Shown one piece after another: positions 1 through 9,295 of a stretch of 64,000 nt of DNA. The stretch is from Zygosaccharomyces rouxii. Its lineage: Eukaryota; Ascomycota; Saccharomycetes; Saccharomycetales; Saccharomycetaceae. Made by a program: the position numbers and the translations under genes. The DNA is taken from positions 622,501 through 686,500 of the forward strand of contig NC_012995.1 of assembly GCF_000026365.1 (NCBI RefSeq), in the 5' to 3' direction. Numbering within the stretch: position 1 is the stretch's first letter; every line of letters starts with the position of its first letter. The notes under the pieces were generated by a model. That model ran no database searches. It was not told where the DNA came from and was given only the letters and a program-made list of their open reading frames with translations.

Positions 1-80
1 AATTGAGATTCAGCCCCCATTGTTTTCCTTTGATTACATTCTATTTCAGAAGAGATGAGCTTAAGCTTAGACATACTCAT
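1..80 (-). CDS. possible 5' end of a minus-strand gene cut by the window edge
   Basis: Reading the minus strand from an ATG at 80 gives about 26 open codons to the window edge, beginning MSMSKLKLISS. A second in-frame ATG lies at 20. In S. cerevisiae the gene next to CLP1 on this side is APC5 (YOR249C) in the same orientation, so an APC5 start would fit the position, but the peptide is too short to recognise and I do not assign it. It may equally be non-coding downstream sequence of CLP1. Confidence 0.22.
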   Translation of the reverse strand, partial: MSMSKLKLISSEIECNQRKTMGAESQ

Positions 81-191
81 ACTCAGCGGCGGACTTTCAC
101 AAAAGAGAATTAATACAAACAGCTTACAATGACATTAGCTTTTCATATGTAAACATACATAAACTTTTATTTATATGTAAATCAACCAGTA

Positions 192-1538
192 TTATTCTAA
201 ATATCTATAAGAAGTCAACGTTACGGCTTTGTTAGGCAATCTCCCTGGTACGGGCAACAGAATTCGTAACTTGTTCCTCTTCTCATTGACTTCAGTGATC
301 AATGCAAATCCCAGAATCGGCGCATGTTCCACATCCACCGGCGAAGACTTTCTATCTGCATAAGTTATGGCCACTAAGGAATGTTGCAAATTGCCAGCGG
401 TGACTTCAACGGGCAACATTTCAGTCTCTGTAGCTACGCCGACTTCAGATTCTGGTAGTTCCATAATGTTTTTAGGTTTCCAAACGTTAACATCTCCAAT
501 GTCAGCTCCAATGGCGTAGGGACTAAGCACGGTCTTATAAGTTCCGTAGAAATACTCTCGAATTGCTGACCTTTGTAACAATCTTTTGTAGACGTCATCT
601 GTAGATATACAACCGCTCAATTTCGGTACTCTGATGAAATTGGGACCGACATAGGGCATAAATCTAGCAGAATATTTTTCAAATATTTCATCTGCGTCAT
701 CTCCTATGGCAATTATGACGTTAACCTTAAACTGTCTGATCATATTTTCCAATTCTTGACCATCATCGTCTAAATGTGATAATGGCGGCGTGTCGATTAT
801 ACAACCAGACCTGCGCACTAACGCATCATTGGCTAGTCTATCATCCACAACTAATGCTAACTCATTAACCATCTTTGTGAAAAGGACTCTATTATCTGAT
901 ATTCTTTCCAGCCCGAAATTCTTCACAAATGGTTGCTTGCTGTGCAATGGAGTAGCACCACTAGTCATACTTTGACCCCAAGTGGAGCACTGCACATCCA
1001 AGATATCTGAAATTGGGACAGCAGTTACACATCCTGGTGGCGAAAATATACCTTCTTGAGGATTCACATTGATAAACATGGGTTGAAATGGTTTAAATTT
1101 AATAGCATAGGAACAAAGGGTTCTACAAAGTGCAGTCTTACCTGAACCACTCGAACCTATCACAATGACTCTAGGGCCCTCAAAACTCGAACATCTCATC
1201 TTCTCAAGGGCAAAATGCAGATTATAGACCAAATTGGACGTGCTATTAGGTACAACCTGTAAACTCTGACTACTCATCTCATGGCATTTCCACTCCAAAG
1301 TGACATCCTCCACGGCCAGTATGGAGAAATTGAAGTTTCTAAATTCGTATTCAATATCATTTGCCAGTTCAGTCCCAAATATTTCAGCAATCCCACTCTT
1401 AATCCTAATAGTCAGTCTCGCCTCTGAGGGTCTTTCCACTTTCCATTCTGAACCTTTAGGGATCGTTAGGGTGTGTGATTCGTTGCTATCTTCTACAGCA
1501 AGAGCACGCCCATCACTAAGACCCGGTAAACTCTCCAT
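192..1538 (-). CDS. CLP1: Clp1, mRNA 3'-end cleavage factor IA subunit
   Basis: This 448-residue protein matches Clp1 (445 residues in S. cerevisiae), a nuclear subunit of cleavage factor IA that bridges Pcf11 to the cleavage and polyadenylation machinery. The N-terminal beta domain is followed by a P-loop: GSSGSGKT at residues 128-135, with Lys134 as the phosphate-binding lysine. Fungal Clp1 binds ATP but is generally thought to lack the RNA 5'-kinase activity of its human counterpart. The C-terminal domain ends with the conserved basic and hydrophobic stretch around NKLRILLPVPGRLPNKAVTL. The ATG at 1536-1538 is the family start. TUM1 lies 164 bp upstream on the same strand, the same neighbour as in S. 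cerevisiae (YOR250C/YOR251C). Nothing looks broken. Confidence 0.96.
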   Translation of the reverse strand: MESLPGLSDGRALAVEDSNESHTLTIPKGSEWKVERPSEARLTIRIKSGIAEIFGTELANDIEYEFRNFNFSILAVEDVTLEWKCHEMSSQSLQVVPNSTSNLVYNLHFALEKMRCSSFEGPRVIVIGSSGSGKTALCRTLCSYAIKFKPFQPMFINVNPQEGIFSPPGCVTAVPISDILDVQCSTWGQSMTSGATPLHSKQPFVKNFGLERISDNRVLFTKMVNELALVVDDRLANDALVRRSGCIIDTPPLSHLDDDGQELENMIRQFKVNVIIAIGDDADEIFEKYSARFMPYVGPNFIRVPKLSGCISTDDVYKRLLQRSAIREYFYGTYKTVLSPYAIGADIGDVNVWKPKNIMELPESEVGVATETEMLPVEVTAGNLQHSLVAITYADRKSSPVDVEHAPILGFALITEVNEKRNKLRILLPVPGRLPNKAVTLTSYRYLE

Positions 1539-1702
1539 TCCAGCTCAAAATCCAATGAGTAGAATTTGCACTCCCATCAGTTTCAACAATATTGCCGGGT
1601 TTAACCTCTTATAAGAAGAGTTTATCAACTCTATTAAATTCATTATCACATCGAACGGCTAATTGCTAGTTGGAATTATACATCATCAACCACTTCAAGA
1701 GA

Positions 1703-2617
1703 CTAGTCTCTACCCTTGGTGATCAACTTAGGATCAGATCTCATCACCCATTCGGTCCATGAACCATCGTAGAGCTTTACATCTCTAATGCCTGCGTGTT
1801 CAAGTCCTGCCATGACGATGCAAGCGGTCACACCGGTTCCGCACATGGCGATCGTTGGCAGAGATGGGTTGTAGTTGTCCTTTAATTTAGCTAAAGCTTC
1901 ATCAAATCTTTTTTTCATTAGTTCTGGAGATTCTGGGAACGCACCAGAGTCCTGTTCGAGTAGTTCTCCAAAGGGAAGTGGTTGTGTTCCTTTTATATGA
2001 CCAGAAGACATTTCTGGTCTCGGTTCAGGTGCTGAACCGTCGAATCTTCCTACTGTTCTGGCGTCAAAAACGTTAAAACGCTTAGACAATTCACCAGAAG
2101 TGACTAATTGCAACATCTCATCGTAGCCAATAACCTTTTGTGCGGAAAGATCTATATCTGATTTGTACTCAGTTGGACCCAGTTCTGACCATTTAGTTCT
2201 CTTGTCGTTTTCCACTGGGTACCCCAACTTCTTGTACAGATTATAATTGTTGAGCAAATACACTGAAGGGTGACCAAAGACAGCTAGTGTCCATGCACAA
2301 CGAGGTGCACTAAAGTTACCAATTCTGTCATAAACCACAAGCACATCGTTTCTCTGTAAACCTAATTCACTCATTGATTGGTTAAAAGTGGCTAAGTCTG
2401 GAACCATGTGTGGGTACGGAGAATTCACATCTTTAACAGCATCAATATCAAAGAAGACGGAATTTGGAATACGATCCAAGGTTAGAAATTCTTGCTTACC
2501 GTTACGATTAAGGTTGGGCAAATACCATGTAGAATCCACAGGTATAACACGACGAGAGGTTTCCTTTTGGGCCAATTCCACAAATGCCTTAGGAGTTATC
2601 AACTTAAAAAATGACAT
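1703..2617 (-). CDS. TUM1: Tum1, rhodanese-type thiosulfate sulfurtransferase
   Basis: A 304-residue protein with two tandem rhodanese domains. The second carries the active-site loop CGTGVTAC with the persulfide-bearing cysteine at residue 259. Tum1 (YOR251C) accepts sulfur from the Nfs1 desulfurase and passes it to Uba4, which feeds Urm1 and the 2-thiolation of the wobble uridine of Lys, Glu and Gln tRNAs. Length equals the S. cerevisiae protein. The first rhodanese domain keeps the fold (VVYDRIGNFSAPRCAWTL) but lacks a canonical active-site loop, as is usual for two-domain family members. The ATG at 2615-2617 begins MSFFKLITPKAF, a family-like start. The 128 bp to SET6 form a short divergent promoter. 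Confidence 0.96.
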   Translation of the reverse strand: MSFFKLITPKAFVELAQKETSRRVIPVDSTWYLPNLNRNGKQEFLTLDRIPNSVFFDIDAVKDVNSPYPHMVPDLATFNQSMSELGLQRNDVLVVYDRIGNFSAPRCAWTLAVFGHPSVYLLNNYNLYKKLGYPVENDKRTKWSELGPTEYKSDIDLSAQKVIGYDEMLQLVTSGELSKRFNVFDARTVGRFDGSAPEPRPEMSSGHIKGTQPLPFGELLEQDSGAFPESPELMKKRFDEALAKLKDNYNPSLPTIAMCGTGVTACIVMAGLEHAGIRDVKLYDGSWTEWVMRSDPKLITKGRD

Positions 2618-2745
2618 TGTGGTTTCAAGTTACTGATCTGCTCCTTTATACTTATCGGTAATATAAATCTTGGTTGACTAAAGTGTATTGACCCTTCAAA
2701 GGTGATGCGCTTAATTAGCATCACAATAGACGGATTTGAAAAAAA

Positions 2746-3906
2746 ATGCTTTACCATAATGAAGAGCTAATCGAAACTGTAAGACGGAGTCAAATTGTGG
2801 AAGAAATGGATCTTATGGGTCCGATTTCTGATTTGTTTCAAATCCAACACACTCCATTTGGTGGTAGGGCATGTTTTAGTAACACATCCCTGCCCCGGGG
2901 TACCGTAGTACTAGACGCCGAGGATTCCTTGGGAGAATCAATTAGTTATGAATTTAGGAAAGAAGTATGCCATTATTGCCTTTTGTACGACAATGGTAAG
3001 GTTATGAAATGCAGGATAAATGCTAGTGAACTCGAGCCACTTGGTGAACAGTTTAAGGGGAAACGATTCCAAGGTGCTGGATTATGGTTTTGTAGCCCAC
3101 AATGTCGTGATGAATTTCTGCGACAGGATCACATACTTGAGCTCATCAGTGGCTATGAGAGTTTGTTAAATGGACTTTTATTCTGCCAAAAAAGAGGTTC
3201 AGATGAAGACATTGATGAGGAAAAATTGAATTCAATACCGATTGATCAACAAACGATTGAATTCCAATGGCAACAGTTAGCCGATGAATGGATTCCACGG
3301 GTTCAAGGAATGAAACCCAGTAAAAAATTAGCACAACTGCCCCACATGACAGACGACATTTACTGTTGTGCTAGATCCATTTGCAGGACATTATTCCAAT
3401 TGAAATACCTCGATCCTGAATCTGTGACCAACCGTAGTTTCCAGGTACTACAATCTAACGAATTGAGCAAAACTTCCAGGTTTCCCATTTTACTCAGTTT
3501 CCAAATCGCAGTTTACCAGACACTTTACATCTTACTGCCGCCCACTCTGCATAGTCAGTTGTCAATTCCTAAATTTAGACATATTCTGGGAGCTGAGTAC
3601 GGCAATGCCTTTGGTATTTGGCAAATGGGGGAATCTGTGGGGGACAGAGAATACTTAGGATACTGGTTATTCCCTAGAGCATCTTTTTTCAACCATTCGT
3701 GTGATCCTAACGTCGATAAAGTTCGTAAGGGAAGAAAGATGTGCTTCATCTTAAATCGAGACGTAACGAGTGGTACCCAACTGTGCATAGCTTACAATTG
3801 TGATTTAACGCTACCAGTTAGTGGCAGGCAACAAACCATGAAAGATAATTGGTTTTTCGAGTGCATGTGTGATAGATGCAGTTCAGAGCTTCAAACGGTC
3901 CATTAG
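2746..3906 (+). CDS. SET6: Set6-like SET-domain protein
   Basis: A 386-residue protein of the SMYD-like class: a SET domain split by a cysteine-rich insert. The front half contains ISYEFRKEVCHYC and WFCSPQC, which look like MYND-type zinc ligands. The back half contains the SET signature FFNHSCDPNV (Asn316, His317, Ser318, Cys319) and a post-SET cluster C-x-C-x2-C (Cys373, Cys375, Cys378). Best match by memory and synteny is Set6 (YPL165C, 373 residues), a putative lysine methyltransferase of poorly defined substrate. The start at 2746 is the first in-frame ATG after an A-rich tract; Met21 (MDLMGPISDLF) is an alternative. The 3' end overlaps ATG29 by 24 bp on opposite strands. Confidence 0.9.
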   Translation: MLYHNEELIETVRRSQIVEEMDLMGPISDLFQIQHTPFGGRACFSNTSLPRGTVVLDAEDSLGESISYEFRKEVCHYCLLYDNGKVMKCRINASELEPLGEQFKGKRFQGAGLWFCSPQCRDEFLRQDHILELISGYESLLNGLLFCQKRGSDEDIDEEKLNSIPIDQQTIEFQWQQLADEWIPRVQGMKPSKKLAQLPHMTDDIYCCARSICRTLFQLKYLDPESVTNRSFQVLQSNELSKTSRFPILLSFQIAVYQTLYILLPPTLHSQLSIPKFRHILGAEYGNAFGIWQMGESVGDREYLGYWLFPRASFFNHSCDPNVDKVRKGRKMCFILNRDVTSGTQLCIAYNCDLTLPVSGRQQTMKDNWFFECMCDRCSSELQTVH

Positions 3907-4476
3907 TGCTTCTTCCAGAGCTGAGTTACTGACACTTAAGCTCGAAGATGATTCACTATCAGAATTGCTCTGGTTCTGGCTACCATTTCTAGTGTCTCTG
4001 CCATTACTAGATGGTAAACGGGGTCGGCTAAGAATCTTGGAAGTATGTAATTGTTGCAACGTCCTCATAGTGGTCTTTTCTAAAATATTTGCATTGGCAT
4101 TTTCCTCCAAGGAACGTTGATCATCAGTAGTAGTATTTTCATCATCAAAACTAAGGCTGGGCCCAATTTGAGTGGTACTCTCTTGAGGTTTTCCATCATT
4201 ATCAATCTTGATTTTCCTTTCAATCTGTTGCTCTAGAAGCTTTAAACGTTTGGCAAATAGCTTATAGCTTCTCTTCTTGAGGAAATAATCTGGAACATCT
4301 AACGTATGTGATAATCCCTGCCAGTCAATTTGATCCTGATAATTTTCTAATTTAGATACAATTGCCCATAACTGTCTCTCTTTATCCAAATTCCATTCGA
4401 ACTTAGGAGGATTTATAAAGCCTTCAGGTCTCTTACCTTTCAACTTCACATATACTACTGTATTCTGATTATTCAT
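3883..4476 (-). CDS. ATG29: Atg29, autophagosome scaffold subunit
   Basis: This 197-residue protein matches Atg29 (YPL166W, 213 residues). Atg29 with Atg17 and Atg31 forms the scaffold complex at the phagophore assembly site during starvation-induced autophagy. The recognisable part is the N-terminal domain (about residues 1-95), beginning MNNQNTVVYVKLKGKRPEGF and including DQIDWQGLSHTLDVPDYFL, which is strongly conserved in the family. The rest is Ser/Asn/Thr-rich and probably disordered, as in the family, where it is regulated by phosphorylation. It shares a 192 bp divergent promoter with REV3. Its last codons lie antisense to the end of SET6. Confidence 0.93.
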   Translation of the reverse strand: MNNQNTVVYVKLKGKRPEGFINPPKFEWNLDKERQLWAIVSKLENYQDQIDWQGLSHTLDVPDYFLKKRSYKLFAKRLKLLEQQIERKIKIDNDGKPQESTTQIGPSLSFDDENTTTDDQRSLEENANANILEKTTMRTLQQLHTSKILSRPRLPSSNGRDTRNGSQNQSNSDSESSSSLSVSNSALEEALMDRLKL

Positions 4477-4570
4477 GAGTGACCCTATGAAGAAAATACG
4501 CTAGGAATAATTTGACTTCTTGATTTTGGGTTTGGTTAGTTTCTTGTGTTATTATTTTAAGGTTAGAGGA

Positions 4571-4578
4571 CTCATCGC
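4571..4578. promoter_or_regulatory. PAC-like element in the ATG29/REV3 divergent promoter
   Basis: CTCATCGC matches the core of the PAC motif (GCGATGAG on the other strand). It sits about 95 bp from both start codons. Neither gene belongs to the ribosome-biogenesis set, so this may be coincidental. Confidence 0.3.
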
Positions 4579-4668
4579 TCACAAGTTAATTTAGTCTTTA
4601 ACGAACAACTCATTAAAAAGTGATACAAAGCTCGCAAGAAGGAAAGGAAATATCTATGATGTGAAACT

Positions 4669-7600
4669 ATGTCTAGGCAGGAACCGTCTAGTTTGGATTT
4701 TATATCTCCAGTTAATCCAGATTGGATGCACCTGCAGTTAAATGATTATGACTTTTACACGACAAGACCCAGTAGTTTAGACACCGCCCATGGTAACAGT
4801 TTACCGATGAATCAATATTCCTCAGTACCTGTAATTAGAATATACGGATGTCTGCCCTCGGGGCACCAAGCAGTGTGTCATGTACATGGTATATTCCCTT
4901 ACATTTTTATCGGTTATGATGGCAAAAAGCAGGATTCATCCACTGATATGAACCACAGATGTGCCAAGCTACATCGTCTACTGGAGTCAAAATGTCAAGA
5001 GTTTGCAGGAAAAAATGAAAAAGTTCCTAGTGGGCAGCCACTTGGTGCTCTCAGTTATATCGCTAATGTTTCAGTGGTGAAGGCGGTTCCCTTCTACGGT
5101 TTCCATGTAGGATGGTCATTGTTCTACAAAATTTCGCTATTAAATCCAGGTCTAGTTAATAAGTTTTCTGATTGGATCAGAGATGGTAAAATGTTTGGCA
5201 AAAGGGTAGAGTCTTACGAAACCCATTTGCCCTATTTATTACAATTCTCAGTGGATTTCAACCTATTTGGTTGTTCTTGGATGGATTTCAACCAATGCTA
5301 TTTCCGTGAACCTCTGCTGAATCCAATTTTAAGCTTAGATGTTTTGCTAATGAATCAAGACTTGAAAACAATCCTTCGAAGATTTTACCATCCGAATTCA
5401 AATGCACTGTGTAAGAAGGATTTCCCCAGAATGGGGAATGGTCTACTTGAAATTGATATCATTCCACAATATATTCGTAACATCGATAATTTACAATTCA
5501 CTGGTGAATCCCACGATTCCTCAGGGACTTCAAGAGAAGAATTGAGCAAACCTTACGTTACCTCTACTAAGAACATTGTTAGAGATATCTCCATGCAAAG
5601 AAAAGCCATGTCTTTGGAGCCCTTTAAGGATCCACCAAGTTTGGAACGTTATGACATTAATGACCATTGGCAATCATCTGATAGCTTTGCCAGTGCTTTC
5701 AAGAATTTTACGCAGAAACTGAACCAGAACCCGAAAAATGAACACTTTGGGGATGATTCTTCGTTATTTACACACGTCAACAAACCTCATGAACTTTTGT
5801 CGGAACTGTGGCCCTCTAGGCCAACGGCTATTCCGTCGGCGGTTACAGAATCCAACAATGAGGTAGAGGATGGATTAATCGACACTTTGGAAAATGATTA
5901 CGTCATAGTCAACTCTAGTGATACAGAAAATGATGACAAGGGTTTAGAGGAGAACGATTCTCCGCTTGCTGAAGAATATCAACAAAATCATAGTACGGTG
6001 CCAGTTCCGGATGGAGAGGTACCTGCTCCGGGTGGAGAGATACCACCGCTGTCAATGGATGTGGCGATGACCCAAAAGATGGCTAAAAAACGGAAATTCA
6101 CTTTCACTCAAACTGCTACACATTCAAATGTCAAAGTACAGAAAAGAAAGCCCAAGAAAATTGGTATCAGATATGAAAGAAACGCTTACAGGTTTAAAAA
6201 TCCCCCAGTTGATTATTCTTCCACTTTGCCCGGTCTAGAAGATTTAGGATTCCCCAAGCAAGATTACATAGATCCGTTCTTTGGAGATCCAAAGGATTTA
6301 AAGTCAAAACCATACGTCTATGCTGGGAAAAGATTTGAAATTGGCTCCACCCATTTAAGTTGCAGAATACCCATGACCTTTGAGGAAGAAAATATAGTAG
6401 AAGGTAAAGTGAGAAGTGGAAATGTCTTTCATTCCTGGAAATACTTAAGACGACCGCCCGAATTTCAAACGGTAAAACATGAGACTGAATCCATGAGAAG
6501 GACCAAATCATTTATTTCACAAATCGAACGATCATCGTTTCAGAGAAAAGCTATAATCAGGGAAAAAAACAATGCACCCGAGGAGAAGAGTAGTATCTTT
6601 TCTCCGAATACTTTGACTCACTTTAGTATGGAGATCCACGTAGAGACTGAAGGATCTAAAAAGCCTGACCCTGTCAGGAATGAAGTTAAAATGGTTGTGT
6701 GGTGTTTAGAAAAGGAATCCTTTCCCTTTGATTTAGACATCTCTCATGAAGGCATTCTCGCTGTAGTAGATCAAACCGCTGAACCTCATTTGGCAAATCA
6801 TATCGTCCAAGGTGCTGGTGATGTACCAGTAGCATTTTACAAAACAGAAATGGATATGTTTGATGCATTGACAGATCTAGTTCTCTTTTTTGATACAGAT
6901 ATCCTATCAGGTTTTGAAATTCATGACGGATCATGGGGTTATATAATCGAGAGATGCAGAAAGCACTATGGAATTGAGATATCCGAAGACTTTTCAAGAG
7001 TCAATTCCAACTTGAAGAATAAGGCACGAGATAGATGGGGCTTCACTCATGCATCAGGGATAATGATTGCCGGAAGACATATGATAAATGTGTGGAGAAG
7101 CATGAGATCAGAGTTGAACTTAACGCAGTACAGCTTGGAAAATTTAGCGTTTGAACTGTTAGATGAACGGATACCCCGTTTCTCATTCCAAGCACTCACT
7201 CAATTATGGAGGAACCGCCAACACCCTTCGAACGTAAAAACAGTAATCAATTATTGGATGACACGCGTAAGAATGAATATAAGACTTCTACAGAAACAAG
7301 ATTACATCGCCAGAATAGTAGAGCAGGCGAGGTTGACAGGAATTGATTTTTACTCAGTCTATTATAGAGGATCACAATACAAAGTCGAGTCAATTCTTTT
7401 CCGTCTTTGCAAGCAGGAAGATTTTCTTTCATTATCTCCCAGTAGAAAACAGGTCAAAAACCAGCGAGCACTGGAATGCGTTCCTTTGGTCATGGAACCC
7501 GAATCTGCCTTCTACAAAAGTCCTGTTGTAGTCCTGGATTTCCAATCACTGTATCCTTCGATTATGATAGCCTATAACCTTTGCTACTCTACAATGGTTG

Positions 7601-9117
7601 GAAGGGTCAGAGATTTAGATTTCAAGAATGAGCTTGGTGTAACCAAATTCCCCTTTCCCAAAAATGCATTTAATACCTTAGAAGAGCACACGAGGATAAC
7701 TGCCAACGGAATAGTATATGTGAAGTCATCTTACCGTAACTCCACTTTGGCTAGGATGTTAGAGGACCTTTTATATACAAGGAGGTTGGTTAAAAAAACC
7801 ATGAGCGATGTGGGGTCGAAAAATTCTTCCTTGCAGAAACTACTTAATCGCCGACAACTAGCGCTAAAGTTGATAGCTAACGTAACCTATGGGTATACAT
7901 CAGCATCTTTTTCAGGTAGAATGCCATGCTCAGATTTAGCCGACACCATCGTACAAACCGGAAGAGAGATTTTAGAGAAGGCAATTGAATTTATCGAAGC
8001 CAATGAAAAATGGGGGGCTAAAGTAATATATGGCGATACTGACAGTCTTTTCATATATTTACCGGGAAAATGTCGATACGAAGCCCATAATATTGGTGAA
8101 GAGATGGCAACAGAAGTGACCAAACGCAATCGATCCCCCATATCGCTTAAGTTCGAGAAAGTTTATCATCCTAGCATACTACTTAGTAAAAAAAGATACG
8201 TCGGGTTCATGTACGAATTACCTTCGCAACTACAACCAATCTTCGATGCAAAGGGTATTGAGACGGTAAGAAGAGATGGCCATCCTGCTCAGCAAAAGAT
8301 TGTTAAGAAATGCATCCAAATCCTTTTTCGAACCAAGGACTTATCTCAAGTGAAAAAATATGTACAGGAACAATTCGTCAAGATCCATCAAAGCAAAGTG
8401 TCCTTACAAGATTTTTGTTTTGCCAGAGGGGTACGTTTAGGTTCTTATAAGAGTGAGAAGACAGCTCCACCTGGTGCAGTGGTAGCGACAAGACAGAAAG
8501 AACATGATCATAGGTCTAGACCACAGTATAAGGAACGGGTTCCATATGTGGTAGCTCGAGGCTCAGTAGGCCAAATATTAAGGGACAGATGTATCTCCCC
8601 AGAGGAGTTTTTAACAGACGAAACTTTGGAGCTCGATTCAGATTACTACATCGAAAAGACTCTAGTACCGCCGCTATCCCGACTTTTTAATATCATGGGA
8701 GTAAATGTTGCTGAGTGGGCTTTTGAAGTCACTAGAAATCAATCTTCCCCAGCCCACAGAGAAGCAAAAAATATTGAAAAGGTGATATTAAATTTATCAT
8801 GTATTAACTGTGGTAATGACACTACAACGAAATCCCAGCTATGTGAAAAATGTCAGATGGAATCCCTACAAACGTCAGGGAATCTTCTAGAGAGAAGAAA
8901 TTACAGAGAAAGAGAAATCAAGACGATTAATACTGTCTGCAGAATCTGTTCCTACCGCTATACTCAAGATGCAGGTGAGATGGGAGGTCAGGTAGCATCG
9001 CTATGCGAATCACATGACTGTCCTGTCTATTTCAGTAGAGTAAAAGCCGCTGGATATATCAATTCTACAGTCAACAGAAGAATTGCGGAAGCTTTAAATT
9101 CAATTAACCATTGGTGA
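4669..9117 (+). CDS. REV3: Rev3, catalytic subunit of DNA polymerase zeta
   Basis: A 1482-residue B-family DNA polymerase, close to S. cerevisiae Rev3 (1504). With Rev7 and shared Pol31/Pol32 it extends from damaged or mismatched primer ends and causes most induced mutation. The N-terminal domain is followed by a long low-complexity region (about 280-480) containing an imperfect VP-x-PxGE repeat. Polymerase motif A is DFQSLYPS from Asp957; motif C is YGDTDS at 1121-1126 with catalytic Asp1123 and Asp1125. Two C-terminal cysteine clusters are complete: CysA (1378, 1381, 1392, 1395) and CysB (1424, 1427, 1446, 1451); CysB holds an iron-sulfur cluster in the family. The exonuclease region appears to lack the usual catalytic acidic residues, as known for Rev3. 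Confidence 0.97.
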   Translation: MSRQEPSSLDFISPVNPDWMHLQLNDYDFYTTRPSSLDTAHGNSLPMNQYSSVPVIRIYGCLPSGHQAVCHVHGIFPYIFIGYDGKKQDSSTDMNHRCAKLHRLLESKCQEFAGKNEKVPSGQPLGALSYIANVSVVKAVPFYGFHVGWSLFYKISLLNPGLVNKFSDWIRDGKMFGKRVESYETHLPYLLQFSVDFNLFGCSWMDFNQCYFREPLLNPILSLDVLLMNQDLKTILRRFYHPNSNALCKKDFPRMGNGLLEIDIIPQYIRNIDNLQFTGESHDSSGTSREELSKPYVTSTKNIVRDISMQRKAMSLEPFKDPPSLERYDINDHWQSSDSFASAFKNFTQKLNQNPKNEHFGDDSSLFTHVNKPHELLSELWPSRPTAIPSAVTESNNEVEDGLIDTLENDYVIVNSSDTENDDKGLEENDSPLAEEYQQNHSTVPVPDGEVPAPGGEIPPLSMDVAMTQKMAKKRKFTFTQTATHSNVKVQKRKPKKIGIRYERNAYRFKNPPVDYSSTLPGLEDLGFPKQDYIDPFFGDPKDLKSKPYVYAGKRFEIGSTHLSCRIPMTFEEENIVEGKVRSGNVFHSWKYLRRPPEFQTVKHETESMRRTKSFISQIERSSFQRKAIIREKNNAPEEKSSIFSPNTLTHFSMEIHVETEGSKKPDPVRNEVKMVVWCLEKESFPFDLDISHEGILAVVDQTAEPHLANHIVQGAGDVPVAFYKTEMDMFDALTDLVLFFDTDILSGFEIHDGSWGYIIERCRKHYGIEISEDFSRVNSNLKNKARDRWGFTHASGIMIAGRHMINVWRSMRSELNLTQYSLENLAFELLDERIPRFSFQALTQLWRNRQHPSNVKTVINYWMTRVRMNIRLLQKQDYIARIVEQARLTGIDFYSVYYRGSQYKVESILFRLCKQEDFLSLSPSRKQVKNQRALECVPLVMEPESAFYKSPVVVLDFQSLYPSIMIAYNLCYSTMVGRVRDLDFKNELGVTKFPFPKNAFNTLEEHTRITANGIVYVKSSYRNSTLARMLEDLLYTRRLVKKTMSDVGSKNSSLQKLLNRRQLALKLIANVTYGYTSASFSGRMPCSDLADTIVQTGREILEKAIEFIEANEKWGAKVIYGDTDSLFIYLPGKCRYEAHNIGEEMATEVTKRNRSPISLKFEKVYHPSILLSKKRYVGFMYELPSQLQPIFDAKGIETVRRDGHPAQQKIVKKCIQILFRTKDLSQVKKYVQEQFVKIHQSKVSLQDFCFARGVRLGSYKSEKTAPPGAVVATRQKEHDHRSRPQYKERVPYVVARGSVGQILRDRCISPEEFLTDETLELDSDYYIEKTLVPPLSRLFNIMGVNVAEWAFEVTRNQSSPAHREAKNIEKVILNLSCINCGNDTTTKSQLCEKCQMESLQTSGNLLERRNYREREIKTINTVCRICSYRYTQDAGEMGGQVASLCESHDCPVYFSRVKAAGYINSTVNRRIAEALNSINHW

Positions 9118-9147
9118 ATTCTCTTTTCATGTGACAGTTATATATTC

Positions 9148-9149
<2 letters not shown>

Positions 9150-9178
<29 letters not shown>
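9150..9178. repeat. 29-nt poly(T) tract
   Basis: An uninterrupted run of T in the 178 bp gap between REV3 and TMA16. Long dA:dT tracts exclude nucleosomes in yeast promoters. It lies about 120-145 bp upstream of the TMA16 start and 33 bp after the REV3 stop, so it could serve promoter opening, REV3 3'-end formation, or both. Confidence 0.85.
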
Positions 9179-9193
9179 CTTCATTTGACTTTA

Positions 9194-9237
9194 AGCTCAT
9201 CGCCGGACTTCTATGGAAAATTTGAAAAGCTCATCAC
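9194..9237 (+). promoter_or_regulatory. PAC and RRPE elements of TMA16
   Basis: AGCTCATCGC (9194-9203) is an exact PAC element in reverse orientation. AGCTCATCAC at 9228-9237 is a near copy, and the sequence between them (GGAAAATTTGAAAA, from 9215) resembles RRPE. This pair marks ribosome-biogenesis promoters in S. cerevisiae and fits TMA16, whose ATG is about 60-100 bp downstream. Confidence 0.65.
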
Positions 9238-9295
9238 ATCAACATAGTGTAGTAACCAGTTGTAAAGTGGACCAGAACTACGTGAAACTTTAGAT

